Source: Acidobacteriota bacterium
GTDB taxonomy: Bacteria; Acidobacteriota; Terriglobia; Terriglobales; Acidobacteriaceae
Direction of reading: 5' to 3'
NCBI GenBank assembly: GCA_013285705.1
Contig: JABDHA010000009.1
Location: forward strand, 1-62,739
DNA: 62,739 nt
Shown here: one piece after another, positions 56,226 through 62,739 of the stretch
How the letters are laid out: every line of letters starts with the position of its first letter
Numbering within the stretch: position 1 is the stretch's first letter
The notes under the pieces: model-generated
Told to the model about the DNA's origin: nothing
Database searches by the model: none
The model's input: only the letters and a program-made list of their open reading frames with translations
Made by a program: the position numbers and the translations under genes

Positions 56226-56951
56226 CTAAAAAACCAGTATCTTTTCAAGAAAACGGACCACGGGATTCTGACGATAGGTGTAATCGTTGATAATGCCTTT
56301 GCCCACGACCTCAAGCTCGAGGTCGGTAATAGCCGTCGAAAGCACCTGATTCTGCGCATTGATGTCATCTGGTCGCACCAGGCCGCGCAGCTTGATGAGC
56401 TGCGTCTGCTGATTGAAGGTTGCCTGCCGTACCGCCTGAATCACGAGCGTGCCGTTCGGCAGCGCATCGACCACTTCCCCGCCTACTGTCGTGCTCAGGC
56501 TTGAATTCGTCACGCTCTGCCCCTGCGCGTTCAGTCCAGAGGCGGAAGTCTGATTCAGCAGATTATTCAACGCATTTCCGGCGGAAAGCTTGCCGAAGAG
56601 CGCCGAAATCTGCGAGCTGGCATTCGAGGCGCGCGAATTCTTGACCGTGCCATCGGTCGACGCGGCGAGGCTTTCAGAAACCACGATCGCGATGGGGTCA
56701 TGCAAGCGGGAGGCCTTCACATCTGCGGAAAGGCGCGTCAACCGTCCATCGGGAGTCCAGATGGCACCCGGCGTATGCGCTTCTGCCGCGCTCTCTGCTT
56801 CTACGCGTGAGATGTAGGCTGTGAGCGCTACATCCGGCGGGGTAGGCTTTGGCTCAGGCTTCTTGATCGCTGCGACGACTACGCCGCAGCCGAGATGGCA
56901 GACCAGCACTACGCGCAGATACCTGCGCACGCGATACCATGCACGCTTCAT
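56226..56951 (-). CDS. flgH: Flagellar L-ring lipoprotein FlgH
   Basis: Forms the outer-membrane L ring. The protein is 241 residues. A leader with a cysteine (CHLGCGVV) is followed by IWTPDGRLTRLSADVKASRLHDPIAIVVSESLAA and VVGEVVDALPNGTLVIQAVRQATFNQQTQLIKLRGLVRPDDINAQN, the FlgH core. The lipobox is not a perfect match, so lipidation is probable but unproven. The start ATG (56949-56951) overlaps the flgA stop, which decides against the GTG four codons earlier. Confidence 0.93.
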   Translation of the reverse strand: MKRAWYRVRRYLRVVLVCHLGCGVVVAAIKKPEPKPTPPDVALTAYISRVEAESAAEAHTPGAIWTPDGRLTRLSADVKASRLHDPIAIVVSESLAASTDGTVKNSRASNASSQISALFGKLSAGNALNNLLNQTSASGLNAQGQSVTNSSLSTTVGGEVVDALPNGTLVIQAVRQATFNQQTQLIKLRGLVRPDDINAQNQVLSTAITDLELEVVGKGIINDYTYRQNPVVRFLEKILVF

Positions 56952-57478
56952 TGCGTCGCCCACCTCTTTGAATGGAATAGTTCTACCGATCCAGCGCCAC
57001 GGACCCGCCCCTCAAGGACAGCTCCTTGCAGTCCGGTTCGCACATGGATGGTTTGTCCCGCTCCTCCGGCTTCAAGAGCGGTTCCAACAAGCTCGATATC
57101 CGTACTACTCGCCGTGCGCCACAGCCGTACTTTCGCACCTGCGGGCACCAGCGGCTTTACGATCGCTGCCGGCTGGCTGGCATGCACGCGCGACAATGTA
57201 GCCATCACTGCGTCGCTCTCCCACGGCACGGCCTTCACCGTCCACGGTCGATCAGGATGACCGCAGTCCACGACCACCGCCCATTTGCGATGCAGGATCG
57301 CATCGGTAATGTAATGGTCTACGGTGGAAGGTTTGGCGATCGAATGCTCGGCGATCTGATTGTCTGCGCCAGCGCCTCCGCTACCCGAGGGCTGGACCGT
57401 GTTGCAGGCTGCGGCATACAATGGCGCCGCAGCCTGCAACACGATCGAAGAAACAATGGCAATCACGATTCGCTTCAT
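56948..57478 (-). CDS. flgA: P-ring chaperone FlgA
   Basis: Periplasmic assembly factor for the FlgI ring. The protein is 176 residues with a signal peptide (IVIAIVSSIVLQAAAPLYA). The C-terminal part (ASQPAAIVKPLVPAGAKVRLWRTASSTDIELVGTALEAGGAGQTIHVRTGLQGAVLEGRVRGAGSVEL) is an SAF/FlgA domain. The N-terminal FlgA domain looks short, so this is a compact form. It is five bases from flgG. Confidence 0.88.
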   Translation of the reverse strand: MKRIVIAIVSSIVLQAAAPLYAAACNTVQPSGSGGAGADNQIAEHSIAKPSTVDHYITDAILHRKWAVVVDCGHPDRPWTVKAVPWESDAVMATLSRVHASQPAAIVKPLVPAGAKVRLWRTASSTDIELVGTALEAGGAGQTIHVRTGLQGAVLEGRVRGAGSVELFHSKRWATQ

Positions 57479-57483
57479 GGTTG

Positions 57484-58272
57484 CTACCGGGCCATGTTGT
57501 TGACTTGGCTGTACATGTCGTCCGCAGCGCGGATGACCTTCGAATTGCTCTCATAGGCGCGCTGCGCCAGCACCATCTGCACGAACTCGGTCACAACATC
57601 GACATTCGAGTTTTCCAGGTAGCCCTGCTGCAGCGTGCCCAGCCCCTGCGTACCTCCAGGCACGTCGAGCACCGGCTGACCGGAGGAAAGAGTCTCGCTG
57701 AAGAGATTCGCGCCCTGGCTTTCGAGGCCCTCAGGATTGGCGAAGGTCGCAAGCTGAATCTGTCCCAGCTGCGATGGATTCTGCTGACCAGGAAGCGTCG
57801 CATTGACCACGCCATATTGCGTGATCGTCACCGCGGTTGCATTGGGAGGAATCGTGATATTCGGAACCAGCGGATCGCCGTCCGTCGTCACCATGGTCCC
57901 CTGATTATTGAGATGGAAGCTTCCGGCGCGCGTGTATTCGATCGTGCCGTCGGGACGGGAGACCTGAAAGAATCCGTTTCCCTGAATCGCGAGATCGAGC
58001 GGGTTACCGGTATTGTTCAAGTCGCCCTGCGTCATAATGATTTCCGTCGCCGCCGATTTGGTTCCGAGACCCACCTGCAGGCCGGCGGAGACCGTCTGCT
58101 GGCTCTGCGCCGCGCCCGGTGTCACCAGGTTTTGATAGATCATGTCCTGAAACTGCAACTGCCGCTGGCGGAAGCCAGAGGTCGATGAGTTCGCCAGATT
58201 GTTCGCGATCGTGTCGAGATTGAGCTGCTGTGCGCTCATTCCACTTGCTGCCGTATACAAAGCCCGGATCAT
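57484..58272 (-). CDS. flgG: Flagellar distal rod protein FlgG
   Basis: Main protein of the distal rod. The protein is 262 residues, normal length. It begins MIRALYTAASGMSAQQLNLDTIANNLANSSTSGFR and ends NSNVDVVTEFVQMVLAQRAYESNSKVIRAADDMYSQVNNMAR, the two coiled-coil ends of the rod/hook family. It lies between flgF and flgA in the usual order. Confidence 0.96.
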   Translation of the reverse strand: MIRALYTAASGMSAQQLNLDTIANNLANSSTSGFRQRQLQFQDMIYQNLVTPGAAQSQQTVSAGLQVGLGTKSAATEIIMTQGDLNNTGNPLDLAIQGNGFFQVSRPDGTIEYTRAGSFHLNNQGTMVTTDGDPLVPNITIPPNATAVTITQYGVVNATLPGQQNPSQLGQIQLATFANPEGLESQGANLFSETLSSGQPVLDVPGGTQGLGTLQQGYLENSNVDVVTEFVQMVLAQRAYESNSKVIRAADDMYSQVNNMAR

Positions 58273-58302
58273 TCTTCTTCTCCTGATCTGAAAATGTTTG
58301 CC

Positions 58303-59034
58303 TTAAACCTTGGGAAGGTCTTCACTCGCAGTCTTATCGAAATCGTTATGGAACACCGTGAGCGCCTTCTGCATCATCTCTGCCTGGCGCTGCACAAGAA
58401 TGAGCTGCAGCGTCCCCTGAATGACATCCTGATTGGAAGACTCGAGCGCCCCCTGGTGAATGGCTGCCGTCGTCAACGTGGGTTTCGTCCCCGCTGAAAC
58501 GGTGTAGCGGTTCGTTCCTTCAGGAAGCAGAGCGGAGGCGGGAAAATCAAAGAGGGCAACTTTTCCAACCACGGCGTTGGCGACGGAAACAGCTCCGTCC
58601 ATGCCGATGGTGACGTCTCCGGTGGGAATTTGAATGGGCTTGTTCAGCGCGTTCAGGACTGGCTCGCCGGCAGCCGTAATCAACGTGCCGTCCAATGCCC
58701 GCCGGAAAGAACCGTCGCGCGTGTAGCGAATGCCCTGCTTTGTCTGTATGGCAAAGAAACCGTCTCCCTCAATCGCAAGATCAAGTGAGTTACCGGTATG
58801 TGTCAGCGCACCTTGCCCCAGGTCCAGGCGGTTGCCGCCGAGCACCCCGAAATTGTTGACCATGCGATTGACCTGGGAATTGAGCGCGTCAGGGCCAACA
58901 ATGGCATTTCGGAAGTATTCACGCTCGGCTCGGAAGCCGCTGGTATTGGCGTTTGCCAGGTTGCTGGCCGCCGAGTCGAGCGCTTCGGTACGCGCAAGTA
59001 ATCCTGTAAAAGCTGCGTAGTAGCCGCTGTCCAC
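58303..59034 (-). CDS. flgF: Flagellar proximal rod protein FlgF
   Basis: Rod protein of 243 residues. The start is a GTG at 59032-59034 (VDSGYYAAFTGLLARTEALD): AAAGGAG lies just ahead of it, whereas an upstream ATG at 59052 comes before that Shine-Dalgarno. Features are ALDSAASNLANANTSGFRAEREYF and the C-terminal ALESSNQDVIQGTLQLILVQRQAEMMQKALTVFHNDFDKT. It is more like FlgF than FlgG because of the IQTKQGIRYTRDGSFRR block and the missing C-terminal Gly-Ala end. cheX lies 69 bases upstream. Confidence 0.88.
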   Translation of the reverse strand: MDSGYYAAFTGLLARTEALDSAASNLANANTSGFRAEREYFRNAIVGPDALNSQVNRMVNNFGVLGGNRLDLGQGALTHTGNSLDLAIEGDGFFAIQTKQGIRYTRDGSFRRALDGTLITAAGEPVLNALNKPIQIPTGDVTIGMDGAVSVANAVVGKVALFDFPASALLPEGTNRYTVSAGTKPTLTTAAIHQGALESSNQDVIQGTLQLILVQRQAEMMQKALTVFHNDFDKTASEDLPKV

Positions 59035-59103
59035 CTTCGATCTCCTTTGCATGGATGAAGTGCAAGAGGGCGGCCAAAGAGGAGAAAGGAAGATTAGAAA
59101 AAA

Positions 59104-59589
59104 CTATTGAATGGACTCGCAGATGATGCTGACGTTTAAGGTATGGCTCTCAAAGCGGTAGTTGCGATCGATACGAAATTCCTGTTGCTGCATGTGCAGC
59201 TGGTAATTCGTTCCCGTGACCACGGCAGGGGTCGAGAGCATGCATCCGCTTGATAGCACGCCATGCTTTCCCTTCCAGGCGCCGGCAACCATATTGCACA
59301 CCTCTCCAATGGCATCTTTCACCATCGCATCCAGTTCGGCAGGGCGTATGCCTACCATGCACTCCGCCATCCGCAATGCGGTCTGCAGATCGCAGCGCAG
59401 GGTGCAGGCTCCGCTCATGGCGCCGGCAAGGCCGATCACCGCCGTAATGGTTTCCTTGCTGTCCGCGACACCCACTTCGATGGGCGTGCATGGCGCACCC
59501 ATCATTAAACGGAAGACCTCATCCACTGCATCGTCGAGGTGCGCGGCATGCGCACTCTCCTGCAGGATTTCACGAGCCGGGGTTGCCAT
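59104..59589 (-). CDS. cheX: CheX-like CheY-P phosphatase or chemotaxis protein
   Basis: A protein of 161 residues. The helix ELDAMVKDAIGEVCNMVAGAWKG has the E..N signature (E and N four residues apart) of the CheC/CheX/FliY phosphatases, which dephosphorylate CheY. The rest (TAVIGLAGAMSGACTLRCDLQTALRMAECMVG) fits a CheX fold. Start chosen at the ATG at 59587-59589 (MATPAREI) with GGAGAAA ahead. It lies directly downstream of cheY, which supports a role in switching CheY off. Confidence 0.85.
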   Translation of the reverse strand: MATPAREILQESAHAAHLDDAVDEVFRLMMGAPCTPIEVGVADSKETITAVIGLAGAMSGACTLRCDLQTALRMAECMVGIRPAELDAMVKDAIGEVCNMVAGAWKGKHGVLSSGCMLSTPAVVTGTNYQLHMQQQEFRIDRNYRFESHTLNVSIICESIQ

Positions 59590-59630
59590 AGTTTTCTCCA
59601 AATGAATCGAACCAATAGAACAGAATTGAA

Positions 59631-60014
59631 CTACGCCAGGTCCAACAGAGGCAAAACCCTGTCCTTGACCTGCTCCGCAGTAAAGGGCTTACGAATATAA
59701 CCCTGCGCTCCGGCAACGATGGCTTCTTTCACATGCTCTTCGCTGCTTTCCGTGGTAATCATCACGACGGGAACATCAGGGGCCAGGTCCTGCGACCGCA
59801 ACTGCCGCAGAAATTCGAGCCCATCCATCATGGGCATGTTGATGTCGGAAAGAATCAGCTGGACGCGCTCGCTTTTTAAAAGGTCAAGTGCTTCCACGCC
59901 GCTCGATGCTTCGTGCACCTTGCTCAAAGGCAGTCCCGCCTGGCGCAAGGCCCTTTCGACAATCTTTCGCATCACAGACGAATCGTCGACGATCAGGGCA
60001 GCAATTTCACTCAT
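59631..60014 (-). CDS. cheY: CheY-like response regulator
   Basis: A receiver of 127 residues. Phosphoacceptor is the Asp in LILSDINMPMMDGLEF; the acidic pair DDSS, the Thr in MITTES and the Lys in YIRKPF are all present. It would bind the FliM/FliN switch when phosphorylated. The ATG at 60012-60014 has GAGGA upstream; a longer frame to 60089 is less likely. It lies between the MshEN gene and cheX. Confidence 0.9.
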   Translation of the reverse strand: MSEIAALIVDDSSVMRKIVERALRQAGLPLSKVHEASSGVEALDLLKSERVQLILSDINMPMMDGLEFLRQLRSQDLAPDVPVVMITTESSEEHVKEAIVAGAQGYIRKPFTAEQVKDRVLPLLDLA

Positions 60015-60037
60015 GAACATTCCTCGCTCCAATGCGC

Positions 60038-60045
60038 TTATCGGC
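60038..60045 (-). promoter_or_regulatory. Possible sigma-28 -10 box upstream of cheY
   Basis: GCCGATAA matches the sigma-28 -10 exactly and lies 24 bases before the cheY start, but the -35 region at 11 bases spacing (TAGTGGTG) is poor. Weak candidate. Confidence 0.25.
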
Positions 60046-60110
60046 AATTTTCCCTGCACCACTAGCCCGATCGATCTCCTCGATCTCAAGACCCCCGACC
60101 TGATGTCAGA

Positions 60111-61076
60111 TCAATCAGCAGCAGCCAGCGCACACACCATATCTTCCAGGTCAGGAATGCCCGGCACAGCCTTGCTATCTTCTGCCAGCAAAGAATTGCG
60201 CCACAGACGCAGCCAGAAGTAGTCGTGAACGCGGACGATCTTCGCCTGAACGGGCTTGTTCTCTTCCATCATGCCGGTGAAGGCATGCACCAGCCCGCGC
60301 ATATTCATGGCCTCGAGCAAACGCGTCTTGGGAAAAGACGCGCGGAGTATCTCTCCCTGCCGCCGGCGAAACTCCGATGCGGGCAGCACCCCGGCTTCGA
60401 CCTTCAAGCCCAGCATACGTTCCACAGCCAGAACCAGGCAGCGGTCAACCCTCTCTTCAAACGCCACATACAGAAGATGCCGCCCGGCCAGCCGCAAGGG
60501 AATCACGTTCAGGCTGTCCATCAGCAGGCGCGGGAACATCGCGGCCATCGCTGCCGGATCATACGAGTCGGACGACAGCACAGGACAATTCCACTGCGCT
60601 CCGAGCGCTCGCGTGATCTGATCTTCTCCCACCGCTTTCTGTTTGATAAGCCACTCGCCCAACCGGCCAGAGCCAGCCTTCTTTTGCGCCTCCAACGCGC
60701 ATTTGAGCTGCTCCTGTGTAATCCATCCCCGCGATAGCAGCACCAGCCCAAGCGGTACGCGATGCTTATGCACCACATTCTGCGCGCTTCTTTCGCTCAT
60801 CTCACGCAGAACCGCAGTTTGCACCAGCTCCTGCATACAGGCCGCACTGCAGGCCCACATCCCTTCCAGAATCGGCGCCTGACGGCTACGCCACAATTTC
60901 ATCCATCCACTTTTGCATTTTGCATTCCTGCAGTGCGGCAGAAATGTAGTTGCAGCGGCTGCTTGTGCGAAGGGCAGCAAATCGTGGCGCGGCACTGCAT
61001 CGCCGTTCGCGATCGATCTCGCACCCAGTTCCTCGGACACTCGGCCGCCAAAAGGCCGTCTCATTAGAACAGGCAT
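60111..61076 (-). CDS. MshEN (GspE N-terminal)-domain protein with Cys cluster, in flagellar operon
   Basis: A protein of 321 residues. The core (residues 108-232) is a MshEN/GspE-N domain: PLGLVLLSRGWITQEQLKCALEAQ (108-131) and RLGEWLIKQKAVGEDQITRALGAQ (138-161) are the paired 24-residue motifs that bind cyclic di-GMP in known members, although the first lacks the leading Arg. Ahead of it lie C49, C54, C76 and C80, a likely zinc site. No ATPase domain follows, unlike GspE or PilB. The start at 61076 overlaps the fliN stop by 13 bases; GGAG lies eight bases before it. It is placed to pass a second-messenger signal to the motor. Binding and target are inference. Confidence 0.75.
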   Translation of the reverse strand: MPVLMRRPFGGRVSEELGARSIANGDAVPRHDLLPFAQAAAATTFLPHCRNAKCKSGWMKLWRSRQAPILEGMWACSAACMQELVQTAVLREMSERSAQNVVHKHRVPLGLVLLSRGWITQEQLKCALEAQKKAGSGRLGEWLIKQKAVGEDQITRALGAQWNCPVLSSDSYDPAAMAAMFPRLLMDSLNVIPLRLAGRHLLYVAFEERVDRCLVLAVERMLGLKVEAGVLPASEFRRRQGEILRASFPKTRLLEAMNMRGLVHAFTGMMEENKPVQAKIVRVHDYFWLRLWRNSLLAEDSKAVPGIPDLEDMVCALAAAD

Positions 61077-61819
61077 CGTATGCTCTCCAGAGATTTCTTC
61101 GGCTCAGCAACCTCGGTGACCCGCAGACCGAAGTTTCCGTTCACCAGTACGACCTCACCGCGGGCAACGATTTTATCCCCCACGATCAGATCCACAGGGT
61201 CAGAGACATGCCGCTCCAGTTGCACCACATCGCCCGGGCCGAGCTCCAACACCTCGCTCAGGGGCATCTCCTTCGAACCGAAGCGCAGAGAGGCTTCGAG
61301 TTCCACATCGAGCAGCAATTCCACTCCACGCGTCGGCAACGCTCCAGCCGTGCTGCGCTCTTGCGGCTTTGCCTCAGCTTCGAGCCGTGTCTGATCGGCA
61401 AATCCAACGCGAATCGATACCTCGCCAAAGCGAATCTCATAGGCTGAGAATGCAATACCGAGCGGGCGGGGAGCTTCGCGAATCGTCTGGATCGACGAAG
61501 TCGCTCCAGACTCCTTCCCGAATCGCTTCACTGCCTTTTCTGCAACCTGCCGGAGGATGCCCTGCCAAAGCAACGCATCTCGCTCGCGGTCGCTCTCATC
61601 CGAGGTCACCCGGGCCGCCACCAGTAAACGGGCAAGCGCCTCTGTTTCGACGGCGACCCAGAAGCTTCCTCGTAATCTTCCATCCAGTTCAATCTGGCAG
61701 CAGAAAGAATCTTTCGTCTCCAGTGGCTGGTCGACCGACACGAGCTTCACCGTCCCGGCCAACTCCTGGCTCAATCCAGCGGGCCCTTCCAACAACCATG
61801 CCTCAATCAGTGTTTTCAT
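61064..61819 (-). CDS. fliN: Flagellar motor switch protein FliN/FliY-type
   Basis: C-ring protein of 251 residues. The C-terminal SpoA domain (LPTRGVELLLDVELEASLRFGSKEMPLSEVLELGPGDVVQLERHVSDPVDLIVGDKIVARGEVVLVNGNFGLRVTEV) is FliN. The N-terminal 150 residues (residues 5-150) are unlike the short N-terminus of E. coli FliN and resemble an extra alpha/beta domain, as in the longer FliY-like forms; no CheC phosphatase motif was found in it. It lies 23 bases after fliM. Confidence 0.9.
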   Translation of the reverse strand: MKTLIEAWLLEGPAGLSQELAGTVKLVSVDQPLETKDSFCCQIELDGRLRGSFWVAVETEALARLLVAARVTSDESDRERDALLWQGILRQVAEKAVKRFGKESGATSSIQTIREAPRPLGIAFSAYEIRFGEVSIRVGFADQTRLEAEAKPQERSTAGALPTRGVELLLDVELEASLRFGSKEMPLSEVLELGPGDVVQLERHVSDPVDLIVGDKIVARGEVVLVNGNFGLRVTEVAEPKKSLESIRCLF

Positions 61820-61842
61820 CGAGCCTCCACTTCCTCTTTCCG

Positions 61843-62739
61843 TTATGCATTTGTGGCTGCAGCCGTAGCAATCCGCAGCAGGTGGGCGCCACGCTGCTCT
61901 TCATGGCTTACCGGATATCCCTCGAAGAGAGGAACGCCTGCGATGCGCAACTCTGCCGGTCGAGATGCGACAATCGGCAACTTCAAGACCTTGCCCTCAT
62001 AAAGATCTTCCAGCTCCCGTCCGGCGATGCTCACCGGAGGAAGCTGCAATGCCGCGCCCACCTTCACCATTCCAACCCGCTCCTGCATCCGCTGACGGTT
62101 TTCCGGCGAGTGCCTGTGCTGGCGACTCCAGTCTCCCACCAGGCGCCGCAGCACGGTATTCGAGACAACCGCGGGAAATGCAAGGTTCAACATGCCGCTC
62201 GCGCCGGGCATACGAACTTCAAAGCTGAGGCAAAGCGTCTTCTCCGCTACCGGCATCACGCGCGCGATCTGCGTATGCAGTTGCCTGCGCTCGAAGATGA
62301 AGCTCAATCCGACGGGCTGCCAGGCCGCGCTCAGTTCGCGGCAAATCGCTTCGGCGACACTCGTGAGAATGGATTCCTCAATATCGGTAAGCTCGCGCAC
62401 TCGGTCCGACTTCCCTTCGCCGCCCAGCAGCAGATCGATCATCGGCGGAGCCAATGCAAGATCGAGCTGCAGCACAGACAAGGCCCGCAATGGCTCGAGA
62501 CGTACCGAGCTCACATAGGCAAGATCCGGAATGCGCAGCATGAATTCGTTAAACGGCATCTGTTCGGCCGAAACGAGATTCACGTGGAAGCGGCTGCGCA
62601 GCCAGACGCCGAGATTATGCGTAAGGTTGCGCGCGAAGATATCGTTCAAAAGGCTGATGGCGCGTAACTGTTCGTTGCTGATCTGGCCGGCCCGCGAAAA
62701 GCTGTAGGGCTGCACCCGAGCACGCGTCTCCTTAGATGC
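61843..62739 (-). CDS. fliM: Flagellar motor switch protein FliM, N-terminus beyond window
   Basis: C-ring protein that binds CheY-P. The frame is open to the window edge; the last codons before a GTG at 62713-62715 (ASKETRAR) still fit FliM, whose N-terminal CheY-binding peptide is thus missing. Conserved pieces are VQPYSFSRAGQISNEQLRAISLLNDIFARNLTHNLGVWLRSRFHV and ALAPPMIDLLLGGEGKSDRVRELTDIEESILTSVAEAICRELSAAW. The end is a SpoA domain. It heads the minus-strand operon seen here. Confidence 0.93.
   Translation of the reverse strand, partial: ASKETRARVQPYSFSRAGQISNEQLRAISLLNDIFARNLTHNLGVWLRSRFHVNLVSAEQMPFNEFMLRIPDLAYVSSVRLEPLRALSVLQLDLALAPPMIDLLLGGEGKSDRVRELTDIEESILTSVAEAICRELSAAWQPVGLSFIFERRQLHTQIARVMPVAEKTLCLSFEVRMPGASGMLNLAFPAVVSNTVLRRLVGDWSRQHRHSPENRQRMQERVGMVKVGAALQLPPVSIAGRELEDLYEGKVLKLPIVASRPAELRIAGVPLFEGYPVSHEEQRGAHLLRIATAAATNA

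Noticed and set aside
60111-61076. Type II secretion or type IV pilus ATPase (GspE/PilB)
   Set aside because: Only the N-terminal domain is present; there is no Walker A or B motif in the 321 residues.

Overview
The window is GC-rich chromosomal DNA from a Gram-negative, flagellated bacterium. It is most likely an acidobacterium of the Acidobacteriaceae type (Terriglobus, Granulicella, Edaphobacter or Acidobacterium relatives). The assignment is inferred from several things together: outer-membrane genes (Wzi, OmpA-like lipoprotein, FlgH/FlgI), a DUF6600/FecR protein, a small Cys/His protein beginning MYIECRH, a 58-residue membrane protein, and three families of dispersed extragenic repeats. 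No rRNA, tRNA, CRISPR array, prophage or insertion sequence is visible.

Layout. 1-7.1 kb: end of a DUF2007 gene, then purB, a YukJ-like secreted protein, DUF4126, ubiX, a TIGR04325 methyltransferase, a receiver-only regulator, a NUDIX hydrolase and a nitroreductase. 7.1-18.3 kb: secreted proteins, uvrA overlapping a CPBP protease gene, pyrE, an OmpA-like lipoprotein, uvrC and a family-39 glycosyltransferase. 18.3-19.3 kb: an accessory pocket with an unassigned structured small RNA carrying an 18-codon ORF, then a vapBC toxin-antitoxin pair behind a palindromic operator. 19.3-32.7 kb: thiG, ruvC, FecR/DUF6600, rsmA, glgA, an amino-acid permease, an ABC ATPase, argJ, a degenerate E1-alpha-like protein and a Wzi-family porin. 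33-49.5 kb: gpmI, DUF2059, eno, an AraC regulator, a VOC protein, the MYIECRH protein, a Ser/Thr kinase with TPRs, TetR, an Na+/solute symporter and an S9 peptidase. 49.7-51.7 kb: a UDP-glucuronate-decarboxylase-like epimerase, a receiver protein and a zinc ribbon.

51.7-62.7 kb is a flagellar cluster read entirely on the minus strand: fliM (cut by the window end), fliN, a MshEN-domain gene, cheY, cheX, flgF, flgG, flgA, flgH, flgI, flgJ, flgM, a probable flgN, flgK and flgL. It builds the motor switch, distal rod, P and L rings, and hook-filament junction. A near-consensus sigma-28 promoter precedes flgM, so flgM-flgN-flgK-flgL can be expressed as a late class. The MshEN gene is a candidate cyclic-di-GMP input placed next to the switch genes.

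The most unusual items are the small RNA at 18365-18586, whose 5' end is a near-perfect complement of the 16S rRNA 3' tail; the MshEN protein in the flagellar operon; a perfect 20-bp palindrome over the Shine-Dalgarno and start codon of the FecR gene; at least seven genes that look leaderless (TANNNT six to eight bases before ATG); and the dispersed repeats, whose full copies nearly all read on the plus strand.
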